This document shows, piece by piece, positions 34,654 to 43,485 of a DNA stretch of 64,000 nucleotides. A program made the translations under genes and the position numbers. The stretch's first letter is position 1. The number at the start of each line of letters is the position of its first letter. Under the pieces are notes generated by a model, which searched no databases, was not told the DNA's origin, and saw only the letters and a program-made list of their open reading frames with translations. Origin of the DNA: SZUA-547 sp963669265 (GTDB lineage Bacteria > Pseudomonadota > Alphaproteobacteria > Rhodobacterales > Rhodobacteraceae); the NCBI GenBank assembly GCA_963669265.1, contig OY769916.1, forward strand, positions 2,480,001 to 2,544,000. Direction: 5' to 3'.

Positions 34654-34710
34654 GGTTCAATAGTACCGCATGGCAGAAAATAGTTGACTGCAATGCGGTG
34701 CAACTGTACC
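34654..34710. promoter_or_regulatory. Paired 14-bp direct repeats, probable IclR operators
   Basis: GGTTCAATAGTACC (34654-34667) and GGTGCAACTGTACC (34697-34710) share the pattern GGTNCAANNGTACC, itself roughly palindromic (GGT/ACC ends). Their starts are 43 bases apart, about four helical turns, in the gap between the divergent regulator and operon. Confidence 0.65.
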
Positions 34711-34777
34711 AATATGCGGGTCAAGCGAATTAACCACGAACAGAGCAACAAACACCGTGCTGCGGTGAACGGAGGAG

Positions 34778-35623
34778 ATGCGTCTAATGGTCGAGATCCG
34801 CGGAATCGAGTTTCAGGGAAACACCGACAACGACATGGGGTTGGAGTTCTATAACCTCAGCCACCGCTTTGGTTTTCAGCACCCAAACTGGCCCTATTTT
34901 GCAGACGTCAAGATTGAGCGCATGCACTACATGGCGAAGTCCGGAGTGCTCAGCCAGAAGATCACGACTACGATGCACGCGACCACCCACATCGACGCTC
35001 CGGCGCATGTGGTCCAGGGCACGCCTTTCATTGATGAGGTGCCTCTGCCGCACTTCTTCGGCTCTGGCCTTGTTGTGTCATTGCCGAAAAAGAAGTGGGA
35101 GCCGATCACCGGCGAAGATCTGGAGAAGGCCTGCGGCCATGCGATCCGCAAAGGCGATGTTCTGATCATCAACACCGGTTGGCACAAAGAATATGAAGAC
35201 GGCGATTACTTCGCATACTGCCCGGGTTTCGTCGCGTCTGCGGGAGAGTGGATGGTTGAGAAGGGTGTCAAGGTCGTGGGCCACGACACCCAAGCGAACG
35301 ATCATCCACTTGCGACCGCAATTGGCCCGCAACGCAACGGTCCGCTGCTGCCCCACCTTGCTGAAGAGTACAAGGAATGGTCGGGCGGCAACGACTGGAA
35401 GGACGACTTCCCGGATTGGGAGCCGGTCCACCAGATCCTCTTCAAGAACGGCATTTTAGGCATTGAGAACGTTGGCGGCGATCTGGACGCCGTGACGGGC
35501 AAGCGCTGCACCTTTGCGTTTTTCCCATGGAACTGGGATCGCGGCGACGGCTGCATCATCCGCCTCGTGGCCATGCTCGACAAGGGCCAGAACTATCGCA
35601 TTGAGGCTGGCGAAGACTTCTGA
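34778..35623 (+). CDS. Cyclase-family metal hydrolase (kynurenine formamidase-like)
   Basis: 281 residues. MHATTHIDAPAH (His67, His71, Asp73, His77) is the family HxxxHxDxxxH metal motif, and GDVLIINTGWHKEY, GHDTQAND and IENVGGDLD are further conserved blocks. Members hydrolyse cyclic or acyl amides and lactones, such as N-formylkynurenine or isatin. The ATG at 34778 is very close to the GGAGGAG ribosome site; the ATG at 34787 is better spaced. First gene of an 18-gene operon, so it may catalyse the first step or open a ring produced by later enzymes. No signal peptide. Confidence 0.8.
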   Translation: MRLMVEIRGIEFQGNTDNDMGLEFYNLSHRFGFQHPNWPYFADVKIERMHYMAKSGVLSQKITTTMHATTHIDAPAHVVQGTPFIDEVPLPHFFGSGLVVSLPKKKWEPITGEDLEKACGHAIRKGDVLIINTGWHKEYEDGDYFAYCPGFVASAGEWMVEKGVKVVGHDTQANDHPLATAIGPQRNGPLLPHLAEEYKEWSGGNDWKDDFPDWEPVHQILFKNGILGIENVGGDLDAVTGKRCTFAFFPWNWDRGDGCIIRLVAMLDKGQNYRIEAGEDF

Positions 35624-35630
35624 GTCTGAC

Positions 35631-35652
35631 GGCCGCCACTTGGGTGGCGGCC
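35631..35652. other. 9-bp perfect stem-loop between the first two operon genes
   Basis: GGCCGCCAC, loop TTGG, GTGGCGGCC. No T-tract follows, so it is more likely an mRNA-processing or stabilising hairpin than a terminator. Confidence 0.6.
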
Positions 35653-35685
35653 GCACGACTTCGCATGTTCCTGGGGAGGAATGAC

Positions 35686-36036
35686 ATGCACGTAAAACAC
35701 TTCAAAGACGTCCAGCCCTATGAGGCGCCCAACCACTTCGATGTTGTCGGATTGAGGCTGCAAGGGTTCGAGGACGACGGACCCACCAACCAGTGGGTGG
35801 GGCTAAGCCAGTTCCTGCCCGGCGGAGGCGCGGGTCCCGACGCCACTCCGATCGAGAAGGTTTATGTCGTCATCGAGGGCGAGATGACGGTGATCGTCGA
35901 TGGTCGGGAAACCATTCTTGGCAAGTTCGACAGTTGCACCATTCCCGCTGGCGAAGTTCGGAAGATCGAAAACCGCCGCAACGATGTCTGCACGATGCTC
36001 GTCGTCATGCCCTATCCGCCGGAGACCTTGAAATGA
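35686..36036 (+). CDS. Small cupin protein
   Basis: 116 residues from the ATG at 35686 (GGGGAGGA site six bases upstream). A single cupin barrel: FLPGGGAGPDATPIEKVYVVIEGEMTVIVDGRETILGKFDSCTIPAGEVRKIENR. The usual HxH of the first cupin motif is replaced (GPDATPIEKVY), so metal binding may be altered. It could be an isomerase, a lyase or a sensing protein for a pathway intermediate. It overlaps the next gene by four bases. Confidence 0.8.
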   Translation: MHVKHFKDVQPYEAPNHFDVVGLRLQGFEDDGPTNQWVGLSQFLPGGGAGPDATPIEKVYVVIEGEMTVIVDGRETILGKFDSCTIPAGEVRKIENRRNDVCTMLVVMPYPPETLK

Positions 36037-36830
36037 ACACTCTTACCGATCCGCTTTCCATGTTCGACGTCAAGGAGCGCGTGGCTCTGATCACCGGCGC
36101 ATCGGGCGCCTTTGGCATGGTCGCCGCCCGGATCTTGGCTGGCGCGGGTTGCAAACTCGTACTTGCTGCGGGCAACCAGAAAGCGCTGGACGAAATCGCC
36201 TATGAGTGCCGCGAGGTTGGCGCCGATGTCACCGCGATTAACGCGCGACCCAGCAGTGAAGCGGCGTGTGAGGATCTGGTCGCCAACGCGGTCGACGTCT
36301 ATGGCGAGTTGAACATTCTGGTCGTCGCATCGGGGATGAACAAAGTTGCGCCGATCGACGAGATGGAGTTCTCGACTTTCGCTGCGGTAATGGACGCGAA
36401 CGTCAATCAAACCTGGCTACTGTCGCGCGCCGCCACCAAGCAGATGAAGAAGCAGGGCAGGGGCGGCAAGATCGTACTCGTGTCCTCAGCTCGCGGTCTG
36501 CTGGGCCACCCGGCTGGCTATACGGCATATTGCGCATCGAAGGCCGCGACGGACGGCGTCACCAAGGCGTTGGGGTGTGAGCTAGGCAAGGATGGCATCA
36601 CGGTCAACGCCATCGCGCCCACCGTGTTCCGCTCGCCGCTGACCGCATGGATGTTTGAAGACACAGACGAGGCGAAGACGGTCCGCGACGGATTTTTGAC
36701 CCGCGTGCCGATCGGCCGTTTGGGCGAACCGGAGGATCTGGCCGGTCCGCTGCTGTTTCTCGCCTCAAACGCATCGGCCTTCTACACCGGCCACGTCCTT
36801 TACGCCGATGGCGGCTATACGGCGGGTTGA
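36033..36830 (+). CDS. SDR-family oxidoreductase
   Basis: 265 residues from the ATG overlapping the cupin stop (ATGA). TGASGAFG is the cofactor loop; Ser of VLVSSARG with Tyr-x-x-x-Lys of YCASK forms the active site, and the C-terminus is YTGHVLYADGGYTAG. It probably oxidises a hydroxyl group of the imported compound, working with the 3-hydroxyacyl-CoA-dehydrogenase-like enzyme of the next gene. Confidence 0.85.
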   Translation: MNTLTDPLSMFDVKERVALITGASGAFGMVAARILAGAGCKLVLAAGNQKALDEIAYECREVGADVTAINARPSSEAACEDLVANAVDVYGELNILVVASGMNKVAPIDEMEFSTFAAVMDANVNQTWLLSRAATKQMKKQGRGGKIVLVSSARGLLGHPAGYTAYCASKAATDGVTKALGCELGKDGITVNAIAPTVFRSPLTAWMFEDTDEAKTVRDGFLTRVPIGRLGEPEDLAGPLLFLASNASAFYTGHVLYADGGYTAG

Positions 36831-36833
36831 GTG

Positions 36834-37754
36834 ATGAAAAAGAAACTCCAGACCGCCGTAATCGGCGCCGGGCTCATGGGCCATGGCATTGCGCTGACCC
36901 TTGCGCGGGCCGGTCAATACGTCGCCATCGCCGACCCCAATGAAGAGGTGCTGAGAAGCGCGCCGCAACGCATTTCCAACAGCCTGAGGCTCCTTGGCGC
37001 CGATGATGCGCAGATCGCCCGGGCTCTCAAAATGATTGAGCTTTTCAGCTCAGTTCCGGGAGCCGTGAAAGAGGCGGCCTTTGTCTTTGAAGCGGCGCCC
37101 GAAAAGATCGACCTCAAGCGGAGGATTTTTGCGGAGGTCGAGGCGCACGCGCCGCGAGATTGCATCCTCGCTTCAAACACGTCGGTGATCCAGATCGGCA
37201 AGATCATGGCGAAGCTGGACAAGAAAGAACGCGCTGTCGGAACGCACTGGTGGAACCCGCCGCACATGATCCCGCTGGTAGAAGTCGTTAAGACCGAATG
37301 GACCGATCCCGCCGCCGCCGACGCGATGATGGAGCTTCTGGCGGATGCAGGCAAAACGCCGGTGCTGGTGGAGAAAGACGTGCCGGGATTCATCGGCAAC
37401 CGATTGCAGCATGCGCTTTGGCGCGAGGCTGTCAGCCTGGTCGAGAATGGCATTTGCGACGCTGAGGCCGTGGATACAGTCGTGAAGTCCTGCTTCGGAC
37501 GCCGTCTGGCGGTGCTCGGACCGCTTGAGAACGCGGATCTGGTGGGGACGGACCTAACCCTCGATATCCATGAAAACGTCCTGTTCGATCTCGAAAGCCG
37601 GCAAGGCCCGTCTCCCTATCTTCGCAAACTGGTCGAGGACGGTCGATTGGGGATGAAGTCGGGCGCTGGGTTCCGGGAATGGACTGACGAGGAAGCCCAG
37701 GCGGTGAGGGATCGGGTGGCGCGGCATCTCTCCAAGCTAGACGGCATCCTGTAG
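36834..37754 (+). CDS. 3-hydroxyacyl-CoA dehydrogenase-like enzyme (carnitine/3-hydroxy-acid dehydrogenase type)
   Basis: 306 residues from the ATG at 36834 (a GTG directly before it is possible). VIGAGLMGHGIALTLARAG binds NAD; SNTSVIQI and GTHWWNPPHMIPLVEVV give the catalytic Ser/His/Glu region, with the His followed by WWNPPH instead of the FFNPV of acyl-CoA enzymes. This variant and the short length resemble L-carnitine dehydrogenase and L-gulonate dehydrogenase, which act on free 3-hydroxy acids. The 3-oxo acid product would be the natural substrate of the BKACE enzyme in the same operon. Confidence 0.8.
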   Translation: MKKKLQTAVIGAGLMGHGIALTLARAGQYVAIADPNEEVLRSAPQRISNSLRLLGADDAQIARALKMIELFSSVPGAVKEAAFVFEAAPEKIDLKRRIFAEVEAHAPRDCILASNTSVIQIGKIMAKLDKKERAVGTHWWNPPHMIPLVEVVKTEWTDPAAADAMMELLADAGKTPVLVEKDVPGFIGNRLQHALWREAVSLVENGICDAEAVDTVVKSCFGRRLAVLGPLENADLVGTDLTLDIHENVLFDLESRQGPSPYLRKLVEDGRLGMKSGAGFREWTDEEAQAVRDRVARHLSKLDGIL

Positions 37755-37814
37755 GTCGAAAGACCGCCAACAGCTTCAAAAGAATAACAAAAACAACACC
37801 GGAGGAAATCAGAC

Positions 37815-39086
37815 ATGAACAGCAAGCATCTAACGAGGCGCGGTGTTTTGATGGGCGGCGCAGCCGCTATCGCAGCTCCAGCGATCCTTCGCGCAACGCG
37901 CGCCTATGCGGCGGATCCGGTCCTGCGCGTCGGCCATGTCAGCCCGCGCACCGGCTCGCTCGCCGGATTCGCAGAGGCCGACGAGTATGTGCTTCAGGCG
38001 ATCTCGGAAGCGTTCTCCGCCGGTCTTGAGAACAACGGAAAATCCTGGACTGTCGAGATTATCTCGAAGGATAGCCAGTCGAACCCGAACCGAGCGGCGG
38101 AAGTCGCCGCCGATCTGATCCTGGGCGACGAGGTCGACATCATCGTCGCAGCCTCGACGCCGGATACGGTCAACCCGGTCTCGGATCAGGCGGAGGTCAA
38201 CGAAGTTCCGTGCATCACCACCGATTGTCCCTGGCAACCCTATTTCTTCGGCCGCAACGGCGTGCCGGGCGAGGGCTTCCTGAGCACCTATCACTTCTTC
38301 TGGGGCCTTGAAGACGTCATCGCGGCGTTCCTTGATATGTGGGGCCAGAGCGGCGTCGCCAAGAATGTCGGCGGCCTCTTTCCCAATGACGCGGACGGCA
38401 ACGCCTGGGGCGATGCGAAATTGGGCCTGCCCAAGCCACTGGCGGCCGCAGGCTACGAACTGACCGACCCCGGGCGATACCAGCCGCTTTCGGACGATTT
38501 CTCGAACCAGATCGCCGCTTTCAAATCGGCTGGTTGCGAGATCGTAACCGGAAATATGATCCCACCGGATTTCGCAACTTTCTGGTCGCAATCGGCGCAG
38601 CAGGGGTTCTCTCCGAAAGTGGTCACCATCGGCAAAGCGTTACTGTTCCCATCTGTTATCGACTCGCTCGGCGAGCGCGGCGATGGACTGAGCACCGAAG
38701 TCTGGTGGTCGCCGGATCATCCGTTCACCTCATCGCTGACCGGTGTTTCGTCGCGTGACCTGGCCGAGGGATATACCGCTGCGGAAGGGCGTCCATGGAC
38801 GCAGCCGATCGGATTCAAACATGCGCTCTTTGAGGTTGTCGCCGACGTGATCAAGCGGGCCGAGGACCTCGAGGATCCAGAAGCGATTGTGGCGGCGATC
38901 GCCGCAACTGAATTGAACACGATCGTAGGCCCGGTGAACTGGGCGAACGGCCCGATCAACAACGTCACCAAAACGCCGCTCGTCGGCGGCCAGTGGCAGC
39001 GCGACGGAGACGGGTTTGATCTGAAGATCGTGGCCAACTCCGAGGCGCCCGAGATTCCGCGCACGGCGGATCTGAAGCTTCTGTGA
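37815..39086 (+). CDS. ABC transporter substrate-binding protein (LIV/HAAT type, Tat signal)
   Basis: 423 residues with the twin-arginine leader TRRGVLMGGAAAIAAPAILRA, so it is exported folded. The mature part is a type I periplasmic-binding protein with VGHVSPRTGSLAGFAEADEYV and repeated Asp-rich loops (VVASTPDTVNPVSDQAE-like). An AGGAGG-like site precedes the ATG. It feeds the LivGFHM transporter encoded just downstream. Substrate unknown; likely a polar carboxylate of the pathway. Confidence 0.87.
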   Translation: MNSKHLTRRGVLMGGAAAIAAPAILRATRAYAADPVLRVGHVSPRTGSLAGFAEADEYVLQAISEAFSAGLENNGKSWTVEIISKDSQSNPNRAAEVAADLILGDEVDIIVAASTPDTVNPVSDQAEVNEVPCITTDCPWQPYFFGRNGVPGEGFLSTYHFFWGLEDVIAAFLDMWGQSGVAKNVGGLFPNDADGNAWGDAKLGLPKPLAAAGYELTDPGRYQPLSDDFSNQIAAFKSAGCEIVTGNMIPPDFATFWSQSAQQGFSPKVVTIGKALLFPSVIDSLGERGDGLSTEVWWSPDHPFTSSLTGVSSRDLAEGYTAAEGRPWTQPIGFKHALFEVVADVIKRAEDLEDPEAIVAAIAATELNTIVGPVNWANGPINNVTKTPLVGGQWQRDGDGFDLKIVANSEAPEIPRTADLKLL

Positions 39087-39141
39087 ACCATGCTTGGCGC
39101 CGGAGCCTCCGGCGTCGCAGCGCACCTCATGCGAGGCGGTT

Positions 39142-39870
39142 ATGAATGCGATCTTGAAACTTGACGGAGTGGCCAAGGCGTTTGGCGCGGTGAGAGTCGC
39201 CGACGACCTGAGCTACGAACTCGCGCAAGGCGAGGCCCTTGGCGTGCTCGGACCTAACGGCGCGGGCAAGACATCCATGTTCAATCTCATAACCGGCGTT
39301 CTCTCGCCCGATGCGGGCTCGATCCACTTCGAGGGCGCTGACGTAACAGGTCACAATGCGGCCCGGCGTTGCAAGGCTGGCCTGGCGCGCAGTTTTCAAG
39401 TGCCGCAGCCCTTTTCAGGTATGACGGTGTTCGAGAACTCGATGGTCGCGGCGACGCAAGCAGCGGGCCTGAACGGGCGGGAAGCCGAGCGGTTTTGCCT
39501 GGATATTCTCGATCAAACGGAACTCTTGCCGAAGGCCAACGCCTTGGCTGGCGGCCTGACGCTTCTCGAGCGCAAACGTCTGGAGATGACCCGCGCCCTC
39601 TGCGCAAAGCCGAAACTGTTGCTTCTCGATGAGATCGCCGGCGGCCTGACTGAGGCCGAGTGCGGCTCTCTGGTCCAGACCATCAAAGACGTTCATGCGA
39701 CCGGCGTGTCGATCATCTGGATCGAGCATGTCGTTCATGCGCTGATGGCGGTCGTAGATCGTCTGATCGTCATAGATTTCGGGAGGAAAATCGCCGAGGG
39801 AGAGCCTAAGTCGATCATGCAGAGTCCGGAAGTTCAGGAAATCTATTTGGGGATCGAAGCCGATGCCTGA
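39142..39870 (+). CDS. livG: Branched-chain-type ABC transporter ATP-binding protein LivG
   Basis: 242 residues from the ATG at 39142. Walker A GPNGAGKTS, LivG-specific ARSFQVPQPFSGMTVFEN, Walker B LLLLDEIAGGLTE, switch WIEH and the C-terminal region up to GIEADA. The ABC signature is degenerate (LAGGLTLLERKRLEM rather than LSYGxQR), as in many HAAT ATPases. It overlaps livF by eight bases. Confidence 0.87.
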   Translation: MNAILKLDGVAKAFGAVRVADDLSYELAQGEALGVLGPNGAGKTSMFNLITGVLSPDAGSIHFEGADVTGHNAARRCKAGLARSFQVPQPFSGMTVFENSMVAATQAAGLNGREAERFCLDILDQTELLPKANALAGGLTLLERKRLEMTRALCAKPKLLLLDEIAGGLTEAECGSLVQTIKDVHATGVSIIWIEHVVHALMAVVDRLIVIDFGRKIAEGEPKSIMQSPEVQEIYLGIEADA

Positions 39871-40570
39871 GCCAATTCTGAACATCGCTGGCCTGGACGC
39901 CCATTACGGTGACTTTCAAGCGCTATACGGGCTCGATATGACCGTCAATGACGGCGAGGTTCTCGCCATCATCGGGGCCAATGGCGCCGGGAAATCGACG
40001 CTGATGCGGTCGATTTCTGGATTGATGTACAACGACCCTGGCCAAATCAGCTTCAACGGACAGGATATTAGCGGGCTGCGCGCCGATCAGGTGGCGGCGA
40101 TGGGCCTCGCTTTGGTGCCAGAGGGGCGGCAGCTGTTCCCGTCGCTCTCAGTCGAAGAAAACCTCATCATCGGCGCGCGGGTCGGCCGCAAAGGCCCCTG
40201 GTCGCTTAGCGAGGTCTACAAGCTATTTCCGATCCTCAAGGAGCGTCGCAATCAGCAGTCGACGTCGTTATCCGGCGGTCAGCAGCAGATGGTCGCCATT
40301 GGCCGCGCTCTGATGGCGAACCCGGACCTGATCCTCTTTGATGAGATCAGCCTTGGCCTCGCGCCCATCATCATCAAGGACATCTACGAAGCGCTACCCG
40401 GCATTGTCGGTGGTGGAATGAGCGCTGTTATCGTCGAGCAGGACATCACCAAGGCTCTGTCAGTTTCTTCCCGCGTCTACTGCCTGCAAGAGGGACGCGT
40501 TTCGCTGGAAGGCGCGTCGAACGCCGTCTCGCGTGAAGACATCTCACGCGCCTATTTCGGGATCAAATAG
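39863..40570 (+). CDS. livF: Branched-chain-type ABC transporter ATP-binding protein LivF
   Basis: 235 residues. Walker A GANGAGKST, GLALVPEGRQLFPSLSVEENL (LivF hallmark), signature SLSGGQQQMVAIGRAL, Walker B LILFDEISLGLAP and switch VEQD. Partner ATPase to LivG. Confidence 0.92.
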   Translation: MPEPILNIAGLDAHYGDFQALYGLDMTVNDGEVLAIIGANGAGKSTLMRSISGLMYNDPGQISFNGQDISGLRADQVAAMGLALVPEGRQLFPSLSVEENLIIGARVGRKGPWSLSEVYKLFPILKERRNQQSTSLSGGQQQMVAIGRALMANPDLILFDEISLGLAPIIIKDIYEALPGIVGGGMSAVIVEQDITKALSVSSRVYCLQEGRVSLEGASNAVSREDISRAYFGIK

Positions 40571-40572
40571 CT

Positions 40573-41433
40573 ATGGAATGGCTCAACGCACTCCTGCAAG
40601 GCGCACTCCTCGGCGGTCTGTACGCCCTATTCGCGGCAGGCCTCTCGCTGATCTTCGGGATCATGCGATTGGTCAACATCGCCCATGGCGACCTGATCGT
40701 ACTGGCCGCCTATCTCGGTTTGACGGCGACCGTTGCAACGGGCGTTCATCCCCTGATCGCGTTGGTGCTCGTTGCTCCCCTAATGGCCGGAATTGGATAC
40801 GCGCTGCAGCGTGGAATCTTAAACCAGACGTTGGGGGACGACCTACTGCCGCCTCTGCTGGTCACATTCGGACTGTCCGTCATCATTCAGAATTCTCTGC
40901 TCGAGGTCTACTCGGCCGACCCGCAGAAACTCGATGCGGGAGTGCTGGAGACCGCCAGCATTCCCCTTGGCCCGCTATCGGTCGGGGTGCTGCCGCTGTT
41001 GACGTTTGTTGTCGCCGTCGCGGTCATCGCTGGTCTGCAATGGACGTTCTATCGCACCTCGCTCGGGCGCGCGTTCAGGGCGGTCTCCGACAATCAGGAT
41101 ATCGCTCAATTGATGGGTCTCAATCGCCGGCACGTATTTGGTCTGGCTATGGCGCTGGCGCTGGCGGTCACGGCCGTGGCAGGCATTCTTCTGGGCGTTC
41201 GCACGAGTTTCGACCCGTCGATTGGCGGCGGCCGCCTAATCTTTGGCTTTGAAGCAGTCATCATTGGCGGGCTCGGGAACCTTTGGGGCACGCTCGCAGG
41301 CGGCGTCATCCTGGGGGTCGCTCAGACCGTCGGCGCCAAGATTGATCCGGGCTGGCAACTGCTGTCGGGGCATCTCGCCTTTCTGCTCATTCTCGCCATT
41401 CGCCCCAACGGGCTTTTTCCGAGGGTTTCCTGA
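40573..41433 (+). CDS. livH: Branched-chain-type ABC transporter permease LivH
   Basis: 286 residues, about eight membrane segments. GGLYALFAAGLSLIFGIMRLVNIAHGD near the N-terminus and FDPSIGGGRLIFGFEAVIIGGLGNLWGTLAGGVILG near the C-terminus are diagnostic. Two bases after livF; its stop overlaps livM (TGATG). Confidence 0.92.
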   Translation: MEWLNALLQGALLGGLYALFAAGLSLIFGIMRLVNIAHGDLIVLAAYLGLTATVATGVHPLIALVLVAPLMAGIGYALQRGILNQTLGDDLLPPLLVTFGLSVIIQNSLLEVYSADPQKLDAGVLETASIPLGPLSVGVLPLLTFVVAVAVIAGLQWTFYRTSLGRAFRAVSDNQDIAQLMGLNRRHVFGLAMALALAVTAVAGILLGVRTSFDPSIGGGRLIFGFEAVIIGGLGNLWGTLAGGVILGVAQTVGAKIDPGWQLLSGHLAFLLILAIRPNGLFPRVS

Positions 41434-42461
41434 TGAATGCGCAAGATTTCACCGTCACCCGCTCATCGTACGCTGCTCGGATGGCGGCAATAATCGGGTG
41501 CGTCGCAGTCATAATCCTGATCGCCGCCCCATGGTGGGCGGCGCGCGCGGATATGAGGTTGATGGGAGAGATGTTTCTCTACCTGGCGCTCGCGAGCCTT
41601 TGGAATCTGATGGCGGGTTATGCGGGCCTTGTGTCTGTTGGTCAGCAGGCGTTCGTCGGGTTCGGCGGTTACATGTTGTTCGCGCTGACGATCTTCGGCG
41701 GCTTGCATCCAATCTTCGCGATCGGCCTCGCAGCTGTCTTCGGCGCGATTGTGTCGATCCCGGTTGGAGCGCTGATTTTCCGACTGCGGGGCGCATATTT
41801 CGCCATAGGCACATGGGTTGTCGCCGAAGTGTTCCGGCTGGGCTTCGCACAAATCCCGGCGCTGGGCGGCGGATCGGGATCATCATTGCCGGTTGGTATA
41901 GTCAAGTCGCTCGCCGGATCGCGCCAGTCGCGCGAGTGGCTGAGCTATTGGCTAGCTCTTGGCGCAGCGCTGGTTGTCGTCGCAATCGTCTATATTTTCC
42001 TACGCTCGCGACAGGGCCTGGCTCTCACGGCGATCCGCGATAATGAACTGGCCGCGGGATCTCTGGGCATCGAAATCTGGCGGACAAAATTTGTCGTCTA
42101 TGTGGTCACCTCGGCGATGACCGCGATGATCGGCGCGCTGATCTTTTTGCAAAAGCTGCGGATATCCCCCGACGCCGCGTTCTCAGTCAACGACTGGACG
42201 GCGTTTGTTATCTTCATCGTCGTCATTGGAGGCATCGGCACGATCGAAGGACCGATCATCGGCACACTGGTCTTCTTTGCCCTGCGCGAGACCCTGGCTG
42301 ACCTCGGCACAATCTACCTGTTGGTGCTCGGCGTCGTTGCCATCGTGGTGATGCTGAAAGCGCCAAAGGGCGTGTGGGGCCTCATCCGAACCCGGTTCGA
42401 TCTTCAACTTTTCCCACTCGGTCATCGCGTTGTGCGATCGGCTAACCAGAACGGAGGCTGA
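41433..42461 (+). CDS. livM: Branched-chain-type ABC transporter permease LivM
   Basis: 342 residues with about nine membrane segments. NLMAGYAGLVSVGQQAFVGFGGY, FRLRGAYFAIGTWVVAE, LTAIRDNELAAGSLG and DWTAFVIFIVVIGGIGTIEGPIIG are standard LivM blocks. Completes the five-gene importer. Confidence 0.92.
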   Translation: MNAQDFTVTRSSYAARMAAIIGCVAVIILIAAPWWAARADMRLMGEMFLYLALASLWNLMAGYAGLVSVGQQAFVGFGGYMLFALTIFGGLHPIFAIGLAAVFGAIVSIPVGALIFRLRGAYFAIGTWVVAEVFRLGFAQIPALGGGSGSSLPVGIVKSLAGSRQSREWLSYWLALGAALVVVAIVYIFLRSRQGLALTAIRDNELAAGSLGIEIWRTKFVVYVVTSAMTAMIGALIFLQKLRISPDAAFSVNDWTAFVIFIVVIGGIGTIEGPIIGTLVFFALRETLADLGTIYLLVLGVVAIVVMLKAPKGVWGLIRTRFDLQLFPLGHRVVRSANQNGG

Positions 42462-42463
42462 CC

Positions 42464-43396
42464 ATGGCACGTCAAAAGAAAACTGTGATCACTTGCGCCA
42501 TAACAGGTGCGATCCACACGCCGACTATGTCCAACGCACTTCCCTACACGGCGGACGACATCGCCCAGCAAGCGGTCGCGGCGGCGGACGCCGGAGCATC
42601 CGTGCTGCATCTTCATGCGCGCAACCCTCAGGATGGCTCGGTCTCGCTGGACCCAGAGCACTTCGCAGCGTTCCTTCCCAGGATCAAACAAGGCACGAAC
42701 GCGGTTGTAAACATCTCGACCGGCGGAAGCCTCAAGAACACGATCGACGATCGTATTGCGCCTGCGCTGCGGTTTTCGCCCGAGATGTGTTCGATGAACA
42801 TGGGATCTATGAACTTCTCTTTTCATCCGCTTGCGGGCAAATATGACGAATGGAAATTCGATTGGGAAAAGAACTATATTGCCAATTCCGACGGCTACAT
42901 CTTCCGCAACACCTTTGCGGATATTGAGAACGCCGCCAAGCAGCTTGCCCCGCACGACATCAAGTTCGAGCACGAATGCTACGATGTCGGCCACCTCTAC
43001 AATTTGAAATTCTGCATGAGCACCGGCCTCTTCAAAGCGCCGGTTTTCATTCAGTTCATCTTTGGAATACTCGGCGGCATCGGCGCGGACATCGAGAATC
43101 TCGTCTTTATGAAGCGCACGGCCGACAAGCTGTTCGGCGACGACTACCGCTGGTCGGTCCTGGGCGCCGGAAATGCGCAGATGGGACTGTCGACGACGTC
43201 GGCTCAGATGGGCGGAAACGTTCGGGTTGGTCTTGAAGACAGCCTGTTCATCACACGCGGCGAGCTTGCGGAGAGCAATGCTCAGCAGGTCACAAAGATC
43301 CGCCGCATTGTCGAAGATCTCGGTAGCGAAATCGCCACCCCTGATGAGGCGAGGGAGATCCTGGCGCTCAAAGGCGGCGATCAGGTCAATTTCTGA
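42464..43396 (+). CDS. BKACE-family beta-keto acid cleavage enzyme
   Basis: 310 residues (formerly DUF849). CAITGAIHTPTMSNALPYTADDIAQQAVAAADAGASVLHLHARNPQDGSVSLDPEHF holds the zinc histidines of HLHAR; NISTGG and KFEHECYDVGH (Glu/His) complete the site. Such enzymes condense a beta-keto acid with acetyl-CoA to give acetoacetate and a new acyl-CoA. With the 3-hydroxy-acid-dehydrogenase-like enzyme upstream and the acetoacetate-handling genes downstream, it is the probable central step. The exact keto acid is unknown. Confidence 0.9.
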   Translation: MARQKKTVITCAITGAIHTPTMSNALPYTADDIAQQAVAAADAGASVLHLHARNPQDGSVSLDPEHFAAFLPRIKQGTNAVVNISTGGSLKNTIDDRIAPALRFSPEMCSMNMGSMNFSFHPLAGKYDEWKFDWEKNYIANSDGYIFRNTFADIENAAKQLAPHDIKFEHECYDVGHLYNLKFCMSTGLFKAPVFIQFIFGILGGIGADIENLVFMKRTADKLFGDDYRWSVLGAGNAQMGLSTTSAQMGGNVRVGLEDSLFITRGELAESNAQQVTKIRRIVEDLGSEIATPDEAREILALKGGDQVNF

Positions 43397-43485
43397 TCCG
43401 TTTTAAACGCAAGCCCTGTTCGGAGACGGGCGCAAACTAAAATCAAGTGGCGCGAACGCCCCGCACCCTGAAATGGAGGAAAACG

